NCBI RefSeq assembly: GCF_010723735.1
Contig: NZ_BLLB01000002.1
Location: 930,001 to 994,000, forward strand
DNA from: Mycolicibacterium hippocampi
GTDB taxonomy: Bacteria > Actinomycetota > Actinomycetes > Mycobacteriales > Mycobacteriaceae
DNA length: 64,000 nucleotides
Direction of reading: 5' to 3'
Numbering within the stretch: position 1 is the stretch's first letter; every line of letters begins with the position of its first letter. This document shows positions 26,281 to 35,412 of this stretch, piece by piece. The notes beneath the pieces were generated by a model. That model made no database searches. It was not told the DNA's origin and saw only the letters and a program-made list of their open reading frames with translations. The translations under genes were made by a program, and so were the position numbers.

Positions 26281-27117
26281 ATGAATTTCCTGTGGTGGGG
26301 CAAATCGCCTCGCAGAAGTCATCGCGCGAACGCGGTTGTTACGGGCGCGGGCAGCGGAATTGGTCGCGCCTTTGCAGTAGAGCTAGCTCGCAGAGGTGGA
26401 CGGGTGGTATGTGCCGACATCGACCCCGTGCGCGCTAAGGAGACGGTCGAACTCATCGTCCAGGCCGGCGGTGAGGGCCTCGACATCGTGTGCGATGTCT
26501 CCGAAGAAGAACAGGTCCGCGAACTTGCCGACAGCGCGGAAAAGTGGTTTGGGCAGGCACCCAGCCTGGTCATCAACAACGCGGGCATTGGAGTCGGCGG
26601 TAATGTCATCGGCGCGACGGCCAAGCGAGACTGGGAGTCGACGCTCTCAATCAACTTGTGGGGAGTGATTTACGGCTGCGAGGCCTTTGTGCCGCGGCTG
26701 CGCGCAAGGGGCAGCGGGGGAATAATCAACGTCGCGTCGGCTGCAAGTTTCGGCGCAGCGCCGCGGATGGGGGCCTACAACGTCAGCAAGGCTGGCGTGC
26801 TCGCACTGTCCGAGACCCTCTCGGCTGAGTTGAGTGGCACCGGTGTGGCGGTGACAGTGTTGTGTCCCACGTTCGTTAAAACCAACATTGTCGACAACCC
26901 AGGTATCGAGGAGTCAGCCGCCAAGCTGGCGACGAACTTGATGAGGTGGACAGGCGTGTCACCGGAATCGGTGGCGCGCAAAACCCTGGACGCGAACGAC
27001 CATGGGCAGTTGCACGTCCTACCTCAGATCGATGCGAAGATTCTCTGGCTTTTTAAGCGGGCAGTGCCTGCGACTTATACCCACGCGCTCGGCCTGGTCG
27101 AGCGAATCGCCCGCTAA
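26281..27117 (+). CDS. Short-chain dehydrogenase/reductase
   Basis: A 278-residue classical SDR. The cofactor motif is VTGAGSGIGRAF (TGxxxGxG), NNAG is in VINNAGIGVGG, the catalytic serine in INVASAASFG and the YxxxK in MGAYNVSKAG. The acidic CADID after the second strand suggests NAD preference. The C-terminal extension (IDAKILWLFKRAVPATYTHALGL) is typical of mycobacterial SDRs linked to flavin monooxygenases. It opens an operon running to about 33924, with the diiron protein 41 bases downstream. Confidence 0.9.
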   Translation: MNFLWWGKSPRRSHRANAVVTGAGSGIGRAFAVELARRGGRVVCADIDPVRAKETVELIVQAGGEGLDIVCDVSEEEQVRELADSAEKWFGQAPSLVINNAGIGVGGNVIGATAKRDWESTLSINLWGVIYGCEAFVPRLRARGSGGIINVASAASFGAAPRMGAYNVSKAGVLALSETLSAELSGTGVAVTVLCPTFVKTNIVDNPGIEESAAKLATNLMRWTGVSPESVARKTLDANDHGQLHVLPQIDAKILWLFKRAVPATYTHALGLVERIAR

Positions 27118-27158
27118 GTATTTCCCGACAGAGAGCTAAGGACAAAGGGGACGCAAAA

Positions 27159-28082
27159 ATGGCATTCAAATACAGCGATATGCTTGAGACGATCAAGAAT
27201 CGGCAGTGGGCGCTGGCCGACATCGATTGGGATGCGCCGGGCGCCGATAAAATCACCGATGAGCAGCGACCCGAACTGAAGCAGTTCATGGCTGACGTGG
27301 TGTGGATAGAGCACGTCGGGGCACGTGCTTTCGCCGCCATGGCGCCGAAGGCGCCGTTCGAGGCTCTAGGTGAGATCTACCGGTATTTCCATGCTGAGGA
27401 GCAGCGGCACGCCAACGCGGAGCTGGCGCTCATGCAGCGGTGGGGGATGCTTGAAGAAGGGGAAATCCCGGTGCCGAACAAGAATATTCGGCTGGTGATC
27501 GAGTGGATTGACCGCTATGCCGAGGCCCTCCCGCTGACGGTGATCGGAGCGGCCATCCCCGCCTTGGAGACTGCGCTTGATGGAGCATTGCTCAAGTTCC
27601 TGCTCGACGAGGTTCAGGATCCGCTGTGCGCCGAGGTTTTCAACAAGGTCAACAATGACGAGTCACGGCACCTGGCGGTCGGTTTCCAGGTTCTGAACGA
27701 CCTCGGCGCCAGCCCAATGCGCATTCATGCGATACAGACGATGGGGGCGCTCATCGACCCGAGAATCCTCCTCGGCGGTGTCCTCTACGTGCCGTTGCTC
27801 ACCAGAATGCTGACCAACCTCAACGCCATGGGATTATCGGAGGAGAAGCTGTACAACGCGGTGATGCGGTACGAGAACGTAGGGGATCGTAGCCAGTTCA
27901 CGCGCCGTGTTCCGGGCTACCACATCCTGAAATCTCACATGTCCGCCAGTATTAAGCGTTCTCAGCCATTGCATTACATCTCGCAGCGACTGGGTACCGC
28001 GATCGACCACTTCCCCACCGAGGTGCTGGGTAAGTCGCCATCGTGGACCGAAGAGCTGACCTACGAACCGGTGGCTAAATGA
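27159..28082 (+). CDS. Ferritin-like diiron protein of unknown function
   Basis: A 307-residue helical protein. Two metal-ligand motifs typical of diiron carboxylate proteins are visible: YRYFHAEEQRHANAE (about 73-87) and NKVNNDESRHLAVGF (about 165-179), each giving E-x2-H. Further glutamates lie at VWIEHVGAR and PALETALDG. This is the pattern of AurF-like N-oxygenases or other diiron oxygenases, but no specific match can be claimed. A purine-rich AAAGGGG site lies before ATG 27159. The stop overlaps the following monooxygenase start (ATGA), so the two are made together and may act on the same substrate. Confidence 0.75.
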   Translation: MAFKYSDMLETIKNRQWALADIDWDAPGADKITDEQRPELKQFMADVVWIEHVGARAFAAMAPKAPFEALGEIYRYFHAEEQRHANAELALMQRWGMLEEGEIPVPNKNIRLVIEWIDRYAEALPLTVIGAAIPALETALDGALLKFLLDEVQDPLCAEVFNKVNNDESRHLAVGFQVLNDLGASPMRIHAIQTMGALIDPRILLGGVLYVPLLTRMLTNLNAMGLSEEKLYNAVMRYENVGDRSQFTRRVPGYHILKSHMSASIKRSQPLHYISQRLGTAIDHFPTEVLGKSPSWTEELTYEPVAK

Positions 28083-29725
28083 GCGACACCACGACCGTTT
28101 TGGTAGTCGGGGCGGGTTTCGCCGGTCTGGGAACCGCAATTCGTTTGCTACAGCAGGGTATCGAAGATTTCGTCATACTTGAACGCGCGGATGAGGTAGG
28201 TGGGACCTGGCGGGACAATACGTATCCCGGTGCGGCTTGCGATATCCCGTCGCTGCTCTATTCCTACGGGTTCGAGCAGAATCCGAACTGGTCCCGCGCG
28301 TATTCGGGCAGTGGCGAGATACTCGACTACATCAGGACGATGGTGGACAAGTATTCGCTGTCGCGTTTTATCCGGTTCGGAGTGAATGTCACCAGTCTGG
28401 AGTTCGACGACGAAAGCGCACTATGGACTGCCCAGACAGCTGACGGCTCCCAGTTCAAGGCCCGCACCGCAGTGATGGCCAGCGGGCCGCTGGCCAATCC
28501 GAGCCTGCCTGACATCCGCGGGCTGGACACCTTCCTTGGTCACAAGATCCACAGTGCGCGTTGGGATCACGACTACGACATGAGCGACAAACGTGTCGCC
28601 GTGGTCGGCACCGGTGCCAGCGCTGTTCAGATCATCCCCGAGCTGGTGAACACTGCGCGCTCGGTGAAGGTCTTCCAACGCACCCCCGGGTGGGTCCTGC
28701 CTAGGCCCGACTTCTCCCATCCGCAGTGGGCGCGCACGGCGTTTCGTCGAGTGCCTCTCGTGCAGAATGCTGCTCGGCAGACATGGTTCTGGGTGCACGA
28801 GCTCATGGCCGTCGGGATGGTCTGGGATACCCCTGTCACCACCGGCATCCAGCTGGTGGCGAAAGCAAATTTGCGGAGGCAGGTTTCGGATACTTGGCTC
28901 AGGCGCCAGTTGACGCCGAACTTCCGCGCCGGCTGCAAACGGATGCTGATGAGCAGCGATTACTACCCGGCTCTTCAACGCGACAACTGCAAGCTCGTCT
29001 CATGGCCGATTGCGACAATGTCGCCGAACGGCATACGGACCGCAGATGGCATCGAACACGAACTGGACTGCATCGTCTTTGCCACCGGCTTCGATGTATG
29101 CAAGGCTGGCACGCCTTTCCCCATCCGCGGCGCACGTGGTCGTGAACTCTCCGACGAGTGGTCCGAGGGCGCTTATGCGTACCGGAGTGTCACTGTCGCA
29201 GGCTATCCCAATCTGTTCTTCACCTTCGGTCCGAATTCAGGGCCCGGCCATAATTCGGCTCTAGTGTATATGGAAGCCGAGATCAACTATATCGTCAAAG
29301 CTATCGGCGCGATCATCGACAATGATCTCAGTACGCTCGAGGTCCGAGAAGATCGGCAAAATGATTACCACGGCGAGGTGCAACACCGGTTGGTAAGTAC
29401 GACATGGAATTCGGGCTGCAAGAGCTGGTACCTCACGAATGACGGATACAACGGCACCATGTACCCCGGTTTCGCCACCCAGTTCGTGCGCGCACTGTCC
29501 AAGGTCGACATGAGTGATTATGTGACGACCCCGGCAACCGCACGACCCGAGCACCAAACAATCGAACACGCCCAAAACAGCTCGAGTGTGGCCAAGATTT
29601 CCCGGGGCCGCAAAAGCGCAGGTGCCGCGCCAACGCGGTCTGACGTCATGGCAGACGTCCTGGACGTCGGCGTTGGGAAAGCACCGCCTAAGCGTGCAGC
29701 CTCGAGAGTGAGGAACGACGCTTGA
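28079..29725 (+). CDS. Baeyer-Villiger-type flavin monooxygenase 1
   Basis: A 548-residue class B flavin monooxygenase. The FAD-binding GAGFAG is at 11-16, followed by GGTWRDNTYPGAACDIPS. The BVMO fingerprint FLGHKIHSARW is at 152-162, and the NADPH-binding VVGTGASAVQ at 175-184. The ATGF motif is in FATGFDVCKAG. The last 60 residues are a low-complexity basic tail not needed for the fold. It overlaps both neighbours (ATGA, TTGA). It inserts oxygen next to a ketone or hydroxylates a related substrate; the actual substrate is unknown. Confidence 0.92.
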   Translation: MSDTTTVLVVGAGFAGLGTAIRLLQQGIEDFVILERADEVGGTWRDNTYPGAACDIPSLLYSYGFEQNPNWSRAYSGSGEILDYIRTMVDKYSLSRFIRFGVNVTSLEFDDESALWTAQTADGSQFKARTAVMASGPLANPSLPDIRGLDTFLGHKIHSARWDHDYDMSDKRVAVVGTGASAVQIIPELVNTARSVKVFQRTPGWVLPRPDFSHPQWARTAFRRVPLVQNAARQTWFWVHELMAVGMVWDTPVTTGIQLVAKANLRRQVSDTWLRRQLTPNFRAGCKRMLMSSDYYPALQRDNCKLVSWPIATMSPNGIRTADGIEHELDCIVFATGFDVCKAGTPFPIRGARGRELSDEWSEGAYAYRSVTVAGYPNLFFTFGPNSGPGHNSALVYMEAEINYIVKAIGAIIDNDLSTLEVREDRQNDYHGEVQHRLVSTTWNSGCKSWYLTNDGYNGTMYPGFATQFVRALSKVDMSDYVTTPATARPEHQTIEHAQNSSSVAKISRGRKSAGAAPTRSDVMADVLDVGVGKAPPKRAASRVRNDA

Positions 29726-31311
29726 GTCTCCATGTCGCGGGCGACGAGGACGCCCCCACCTCCGAAGCCCCTACGTACGAGGTCCCCACCCACGAGATAT
29801 TGGTCATCGGAGCTGGATTCTCCGGGATCGGGGTGGGCATCAAGCTGCTGAAGGAAGGTTTCTCAGACTTCCTCATCGTTGATGAGGCCCAAGGGGTGGG
29901 TGGAACGTGGTATTGGAATACCTACCCGGGGATTGCCGTAGACATTCCGTCATATAGCTACCAGTTCTCCTTTGAGAAACGCTCGTCGTGGTCACGTACC
30001 TATGCGCCGGGGATCGAACTCAAGAACTATGCGAAGCATTGCGTGGAAAAGTATGGCCTCGCGTCGCGCATCCGCTTCGGAGTCACGGTTGTGAGGGCTG
30101 AGTTCGACGAAGAATCGACATTGTGGCGTTTGTTTACCTCGACGGACGAGGAACTGACAGCCAGGTTCGTCATCAATGCCTCCGGGGTTCTCACGCGACC
30201 AAAAGCGCCGGACATACCGGGGGTCGGGGACTTCGGCGGGGTCACGATGCACACGTCGCGTTGGGACCACGAACAAAACCTCACCGGAAAAAGAGTCGCC
30301 GTCATTGGGACGGGCGCCTCGGCGGTGCAACTGATCCCCTCGATCGCGAGGGAGGTCGACCAACTCACCGTCTTCCAGCGCACACCGATATGGTGTCTGC
30401 CGAAATTCGACTTCGCGGTGCCCCGCCCGCTGAGTGCTCTTCTCCGGCTCGCACCCGGAGCGCAGATCGCCGCGCGGGGAGCCAGCCAGGCCTTTGTCGA
30501 ACTCACCTTTCCCGTCGCAGCGCACTTCCATACCGCCATACCGCTGGCGTCGGCGATCGAGCGTGCAGCGATCAGCTATATGCGTCGGCAGGTCACCGAC
30601 CCGGTCGTTCGCGAGAAGCTGACGCCGCGTTACGCGCTGGGCTGCAAGCGACCAAGCTTTCACAACGAATATTTGAAGACGTTCAACCGCGAGAACGTCC
30701 ATCTTGAAACCAACCCCATCACCCGGGTGGATGAGACCGCGGTAATTACGGCCGATGGCGTCAGACACGAGATCGACGTGCTCGTCCTGGCAACGGGATT
30801 CAAGGTCATGGAATCGGACAGCATGCCCACCTACTCGCTCAGAGGTGTCGCCGGCCGAGACCAGGCACAGTGGTGGGACGAGAACCGACTCCAGGCATAT
30901 GAGGGCGTCAGCGTGCCAGGATTCCCGAACCATTTCTCAGTGTTTGGCCCGTACGGATACAACGGGTCGTCCTACTTCGCACTCATCGAGGCACAGGCGG
31001 GCCACATTCTCCGTTGCCTCCGGCATGCCAGGACGGCCGACTCGAACTACGTCGAGGTACGCGAGGAGGCGAATCAACGCTTCTTCGCGGAGATGCTGGC
31101 ACGGCGGCATACGCAGGTCTTCTGGCAGGACAGCTGCGCGGGCGCGAACAGCTATTACTTCGACAAGCATGGGGACGTGCCTCTGCGTCCCACGACGACG
31201 GTCGAGTCGATCTGGCGCAGTCGACGATTCGACTTGGCCGACTACCGTTTCGAACGGCGACCGGCGAAAAAGGCGGACACTGCCCCACAGAAGGTGGACA
31301 CCGCCGGATGA
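29722..31311 (+). CDS. Baeyer-Villiger-type flavin monooxygenase 2
   Basis: A 529-residue relative of the preceding protein but clearly diverged. GAGFSG is at 30-35, GGTWYWNTYPGIAVDIPS follows, the fingerprint FGGVTMHTSRW is at 171-181 and GTGASAVQLIP near 197. The start is an unusual TTG at 29722 overlapping the previous stop (TTGA). An N-terminal lead of about 25 residues (APTSEAPTYEVPTHE) precedes the Rossmann fold. The stop overlaps the esterase start (ATGA). Two tandem BVMOs followed by an esterase suggest ketone to ester to alcohol plus acid. Confidence 0.92.
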   Translation: MSLHVAGDEDAPTSEAPTYEVPTHEILVIGAGFSGIGVGIKLLKEGFSDFLIVDEAQGVGGTWYWNTYPGIAVDIPSYSYQFSFEKRSSWSRTYAPGIELKNYAKHCVEKYGLASRIRFGVTVVRAEFDEESTLWRLFTSTDEELTARFVINASGVLTRPKAPDIPGVGDFGGVTMHTSRWDHEQNLTGKRVAVIGTGASAVQLIPSIAREVDQLTVFQRTPIWCLPKFDFAVPRPLSALLRLAPGAQIAARGASQAFVELTFPVAAHFHTAIPLASAIERAAISYMRRQVTDPVVREKLTPRYALGCKRPSFHNEYLKTFNRENVHLETNPITRVDETAVITADGVRHEIDVLVLATGFKVMESDSMPTYSLRGVAGRDQAQWWDENRLQAYEGVSVPGFPNHFSVFGPYGYNGSSYFALIEAQAGHILRCLRHARTADSNYVEVREEANQRFFAEMLARRHTQVFWQDSCAGANSYYFDKHGDVPLRPTTTVESIWRSRRFDLADYRFERRPAKKADTAPQKVDTAG

Positions 31312-32270
31312 GTTCACCTGCCAGGCCGAATCCGAGCATGGCGAGCCACCTGGTCGCGGCAACGGCGCGACGCGTTCTTCGACCTCTCACGCAGGTGATT
31401 CCGGCCAACGAGCATGGCTTCGCGGTCATGGACCGCGTGCTACGGGGAACACTCGTGGTGTCGCGGCCAAGGCGCGCAATCAGTGTCGAGAAGGTAGACA
31501 CGCCCTTCGCCGGTGAACATGTGCGAGGCGACTGGGTCAAGGCGGCCAACGTGGCCTCGGATGCTCCGCCGATTCTTTATATACACGGCGGCGCATTTTC
31601 TATGTGCTCTCCCGAGACCCACCGTGGCCTCATCAGCGAACTGTCCGCGGCCGCCCGCAGGCCGGTATTTGCCGTGCGCTATCGGTTGGTCCCGAAATAT
31701 CCCTTCCCGGCGGCCGCAGATGATGCACTGATCGCCTATCGATGGTTGACAGAGGGAAGCGCGATCACCGCGTCTTCTGGCACGGTGGCGCTCGCCGGAG
31801 ATTCCGCAGGCGGCCAGCTTGCTGCGGCGACGGCGCTTGGCGCTCGGGAACATCGACTGCCGACGCCGGATGCCATGCTGCTGATGTCGCCGGTGCTGGA
31901 TTTGACATGTCAACTTGCGATGGGCCGTGATCTGCGCAGACGGGACCCCTTTGCGTGCGCCATCTCTGCGTCGAGAACAATGGGTCTGTACGTGGCGGGC
32001 GCCGATCCAGCCGACCCGAGGATAAGCGTGCTTGACGCTGATCTCACGGACATGCCACCAACTTTGATTCAGGTCGGCGGACGAGAGATGTTGCTCGACG
32101 ACTCCAGAGTCTTTGCCAAACGTCTGCAAACTGCAGGGGTCTCCTCGCAGTTGCAAGTCTTCCGTGGCCAGATCCATGTCTTCCAGGCGATGTTCCGCCT
32201 ACTGCCCGAAGCGCGAGAGGCCCTCAGGCTCAGTGGCGAGTTCTTGGCTACCGCGGCCACCGTCCGTTGA
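31308..32270 (+). CDS. Esterase/lipase of the HSL (GDSAGG) family
   Basis: A 320-residue alpha/beta hydrolase of the hormone-sensitive-lipase group. The oxyanion motif is YIHGGAF (about 91-97), the nucleophile elbow AGDSAGGQ with Ser166, and a late RGQIHVFQ carries the catalytic histidine near residue 298. ATG 31308 overlaps the BVMO 2 stop; the frame is open upstream but only within the BVMO gene. Its place between flavin monooxygenases fits hydrolysis of the esters they form, similar in layout to the LipR gene next to MymA in tuberculosis (layout analogy only). Confidence 0.9.
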   Translation: MSSPARPNPSMASHLVAATARRVLRPLTQVIPANEHGFAVMDRVLRGTLVVSRPRRAISVEKVDTPFAGEHVRGDWVKAANVASDAPPILYIHGGAFSMCSPETHRGLISELSAAARRPVFAVRYRLVPKYPFPAAADDALIAYRWLTEGSAITASSGTVALAGDSAGGQLAAATALGAREHRLPTPDAMLLMSPVLDLTCQLAMGRDLRRRDPFACAISASRTMGLYVAGADPADPRISVLDADLTDMPPTLIQVGGREMLLDDSRVFAKRLQTAGVSSQLQVFRGQIHVFQAMFRLLPEAREALRLSGEFLATAATVR

Positions 32271-32334
32271 CAGCGCCTCGGCGCACGCCTTGACCACGAG
32301 GCCCCCCCAGCACGAAGGTTGTGATGAGCTAACG

Positions 32335-33924
32335 ATGAATACCGCGAAACGTGAACAAAACCAGGTGATTCCGCCTGGCAACCCGTCGATCGTCATCATC
32401 GGCGCCGGCTTCGCCGGGATTACCCTGGCACTCCGCCTCACACGCGCGGGGTTCGACAGGGTCCTCATCGTCGAAAAGGGCGATGGTGTCGGGGGAGTCT
32501 GGCGGGAGAACACCTACCCGGGGGCTGCCTGTGATGTCCCGTCGCAGTTGTACTCGATCTCCTCGGCGCCGAATCCCACGTGGGGCCGGCGTTACGCGGA
32601 ACAACGCGACATCCTCGCCTACCTTCGCCGCGTCGTCGACGAAAGTGGATTGCTGCCCCTCCTTCGGACGAAGACCGAAATCGCCAAGGCAGCCTTCGAT
32701 GAGCGCTCGAACACATGGCGTCTGACCACGACTTCCAACGAAGAATTGGAGTGTGATGTCGTCATTTCGGCCGTGGGACAGCTGTCGCGGCCGTCGATCC
32801 CGAACATTCCTGGAATGTCGGGGTTCGCGGGCCCGTCGTTTCATTCCGCCAATTGGGACCACGATCTGAATCTCAGCGGCAAGCGCATTGCGGTCGTCGG
32901 CACTGGCGCAAGTGCGGTGCAATTCGTCCCGGTGGTCGCTGCATGCGCCGCGCACTTGGATGTTTTCCAACGGTCAGCCCCATGGGTGCTGCCCAAATTC
33001 GATCGTCAGTACGGTGGGCGGCATCACCAATTGCTGCGCAGGTTACCCATTCTGCGGCTCAGCGAACGCCTGATGATCTGGACGATATTCGAGTTCTTGG
33101 CGTTGGCACTCGTCGATGCGAAGCCGGTAGCGCGAGTCCTTGGCGGCGTTGCCCTCAGGCACCTAGGCCGCCAGGTGCACGACGCGCGGCTGCGTTCCCA
33201 ACTGACACCGGACTATGCGCCCGGATGCAAGAGGATTCTGTTCTCCAGCGACTACTACCCCGCACTCGCCCGTCCCAACGTCGCACTGGTGACCGACGAT
33301 ATCGAGGCAGTAGAACCTGGCGGAATTCGCACGGTGGACGGCGAATTCCATGCCGCCGACGTCATCATCTACGGCACCGGCTTCAGTGCCACCGAGTTTC
33401 TTTCCCCGATGGAGGTCCACGGCCGCTCGGACCGAACATTGTCGGACGTGTGGGCAGATGGCGCGCACGCCTACTACGGCCTGTCGGTGCCAGATTTCCC
33501 GAATTTCCTCATGATGTACGGGCCGAACACCAACGTGGGATCCGGGTCGATTGTCTACATGCTCGAGTCGCAGGCCCGACACATCGTCAGGTTGATGAAG
33601 GTTCTCCGTGCCCATCCGCGAAGTGTCATCGAGGTGCGTGCCGACGTGGAGAAGCGCTTCAACGACCGGTTGGGTCGCCGCCTGGACAAATCCGTGTGGA
33701 CTATGTGCACGAGCTGGTATCGCTCGGCGCGCGGTTCGATATCCACCAACTGGCCCAGCCCGACCTTCCTGTATCGCCTTCGTACGCGCAGGCCGAAGCG
33801 GCGCGCTTACGTCCTGTCGCGTCCCGCGCCCGCGAACTCGTCGCGCAGGGGGACACCCGAGCCGGCCAACACCTATCTGGCCGACATGCCCTATGCCCCC
33901 AGCGGGGCCGATAGCGTCGACTAG
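32335..33924 (+). CDS. Baeyer-Villiger-type flavin monooxygenase 3
   Basis: A 529-residue class B flavin monooxygenase. GAGFAG is at 23-28, GGVWRENTYPGAACDVPS follows, the fingerprint FAGPSFHSANW is at 164-174 and GTGASAVQFVP near 190. ATG 32335 is used; the frame upstream overlaps the esterase gene. It begins 64 bases after the esterase, the largest gap in this operon. The proline/arginine-rich tail of about 45 residues resembles that of BVMO 1. It is the third BVMO within 6 kb. Confidence 0.92.
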   Translation: MNTAKREQNQVIPPGNPSIVIIGAGFAGITLALRLTRAGFDRVLIVEKGDGVGGVWRENTYPGAACDVPSQLYSISSAPNPTWGRRYAEQRDILAYLRRVVDESGLLPLLRTKTEIAKAAFDERSNTWRLTTTSNEELECDVVISAVGQLSRPSIPNIPGMSGFAGPSFHSANWDHDLNLSGKRIAVVGTGASAVQFVPVVAACAAHLDVFQRSAPWVLPKFDRQYGGRHHQLLRRLPILRLSERLMIWTIFEFLALALVDAKPVARVLGGVALRHLGRQVHDARLRSQLTPDYAPGCKRILFSSDYYPALARPNVALVTDDIEAVEPGGIRTVDGEFHAADVIIYGTGFSATEFLSPMEVHGRSDRTLSDVWADGAHAYYGLSVPDFPNFLMMYGPNTNVGSGSIVYMLESQARHIVRLMKVLRAHPRSVIEVRADVEKRFNDRLGRRLDKSVWTMCTSWYRSARGSISTNWPSPTFLYRLRTRRPKRRAYVLSRPAPANSSRRGTPEPANTYLADMPYAPSGADSVD

Positions 33925-34078
33925 TGGCGGCTCTGTTCAGTGACGGGTATCCGAGGACGGCGTGGAGTCGCTGACATTCGAGCGGCAACTGTGATCGCCG
34001 TTGACAGGGTGGTCACCGGTGTAAACGATGGGTGAAATCCTTCCGATAATGCGAGAAACAACATCAAGGGGGCACTCG

Positions 34079-35228
34079 ATGACCAAATCGCCGTCCGTGT
34101 CGGCAGGCAAGCCCCGTGAGCGGCTGTCGTCGGTACTGTTGGCTCCCCTCCCGCAGCGCGTCGAGCGGGGGCTCCAGGAGAGCCGACGAGCTTCGATGAA
34201 CATCTGATGCATCGGCGAATCATGCAGGAGGCGTTCACGCGTCCGCGACTGACAGGCTATGTCAAGCAGGTCGGGCCATCGGTTCGTTCTAGCATCCCGA
34301 AGTGGCCGACCGGTTCGGGCGTCCGCTTGTATCCCCTGCTGAAGGATTTGACGCGCAACGTCGCGACCGATGTGTTCATGGGCGGCCGCGGGAAAGAGGA
34401 CAGCGGTTCAGTAAATCGAGCCTTCGTAGCAACCGTCCGCGCCGCCAGTGCGATCGTGCGCGCTCCTCTGCCGGGGACGCGGTACCCTCCGGAGTACGCG
34501 GTCGCCGGGTGTTGGAGGAGTATTTCGCCCGACACTTACCGGCGGCCCGCACGGGACAGAATGATGATCTACTCGCCGCTTTATGTGAGGCGCGCGCCGA
34601 GGACGGCGAACGCTTCACTGATGCCGACATCATAAATCATATGATTTTTTTGAAGATGGCCGCGCATGACACGTCAACGATCACCACTGCCGCGGTGGCG
34701 TACTTTTTGGCGAAGAATCCCGAATGGCAGGATCGACTTCGTGCTGAGTCTGACCGTCTCGGCGACGATCTACCGGACATTGGGGACCTCGAGAGGCTAA
34801 CGGCGATGGACTTGGTCATCAAGGAGTTGCTCAGATTAGTTGCACCCGTACCGTTGGTTATGCGTAAAACGGTGACCGAAACTTCAATAGATGGCTACTA
34901 CATCCCCTCTGGAGTGCTTGTCGCCATCACGCCTGCGGTCAACCACTTTGCGCCCACGGGGTGGACCGAGCCGGACCGGTTCGATCCAACGCGAGTCGAA
35001 CCGCCAAGGCGCGAGGATGAGGCCCACCGCTTCGCCTGGCTTCCGTTCGGAGGGGGCGCGCACAAGTGCATCGGGATGCACTTTGGCACCTTGGAGGTGA
35101 AGGCAACACTGCACGAGATGCTGCGGGAATTCACCTGGAGCCTGGAGGACGGCTACCCCGTTCGGTGGGATAATACGTCCTTGCCTATCCCCACCGACGG
35201 CCTGCCCATTACGTTGCGTCGCAGATGA
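34079..35228 (+). pseudogene. Cytochrome P450 pseudogene
   Basis: Three frames carry successive parts of a P450. From ATG 34079, behind AAGGGGG, comes a short N-terminus (KPRERLSSVLLAPLPQRVE). After a deletion a second frame from about 34190 gives FDEHLMHRRIMQEAFTRPRLTGYV up to about 34490. A third frame then gives the I-helix KMAAHDTSTIT, K-helix KELLRLVAP, TEPDRFDPTR and the haem loop FGGGAHKCIGMHFG to 35228. About 60 residues of the N-terminal half are missing. It cannot make a full enzyme. It lies just after BVMO 3, so the oxidative cluster once included a P450. Confidence 0.85.
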
Positions 35229-35372
35229 TGTCGAGAACCGCTCCAGGAGACATCTAAAGGGGAAGCCGAGCGCGTTGCACCCACAAGGGCGCCGACGGAC
35301 ATCGTTGTGTCGGCAATATTGACACAGTCCCTAACGAATCGACATCGGAACCCTCCACAAACCCGGGCGAAC

Positions 35373-35391
35373 CGTAGTAGGTAAAACTACG
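35373..35391. promoter_or_regulatory. Inverted repeat CGTAGT-N7-ACTACG
   Basis: Six-base perfect arms with a seven-base spacer, 21 bases before the start of the SDR gene at 35413. The form and position suggest an operator or an RNA hairpin in the leader. No regulator gene is directly adjacent on the left. Confidence 0.4.
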
Positions 35392-35412
35392 CACACTGCC
35401 GGAAGGATTGTC

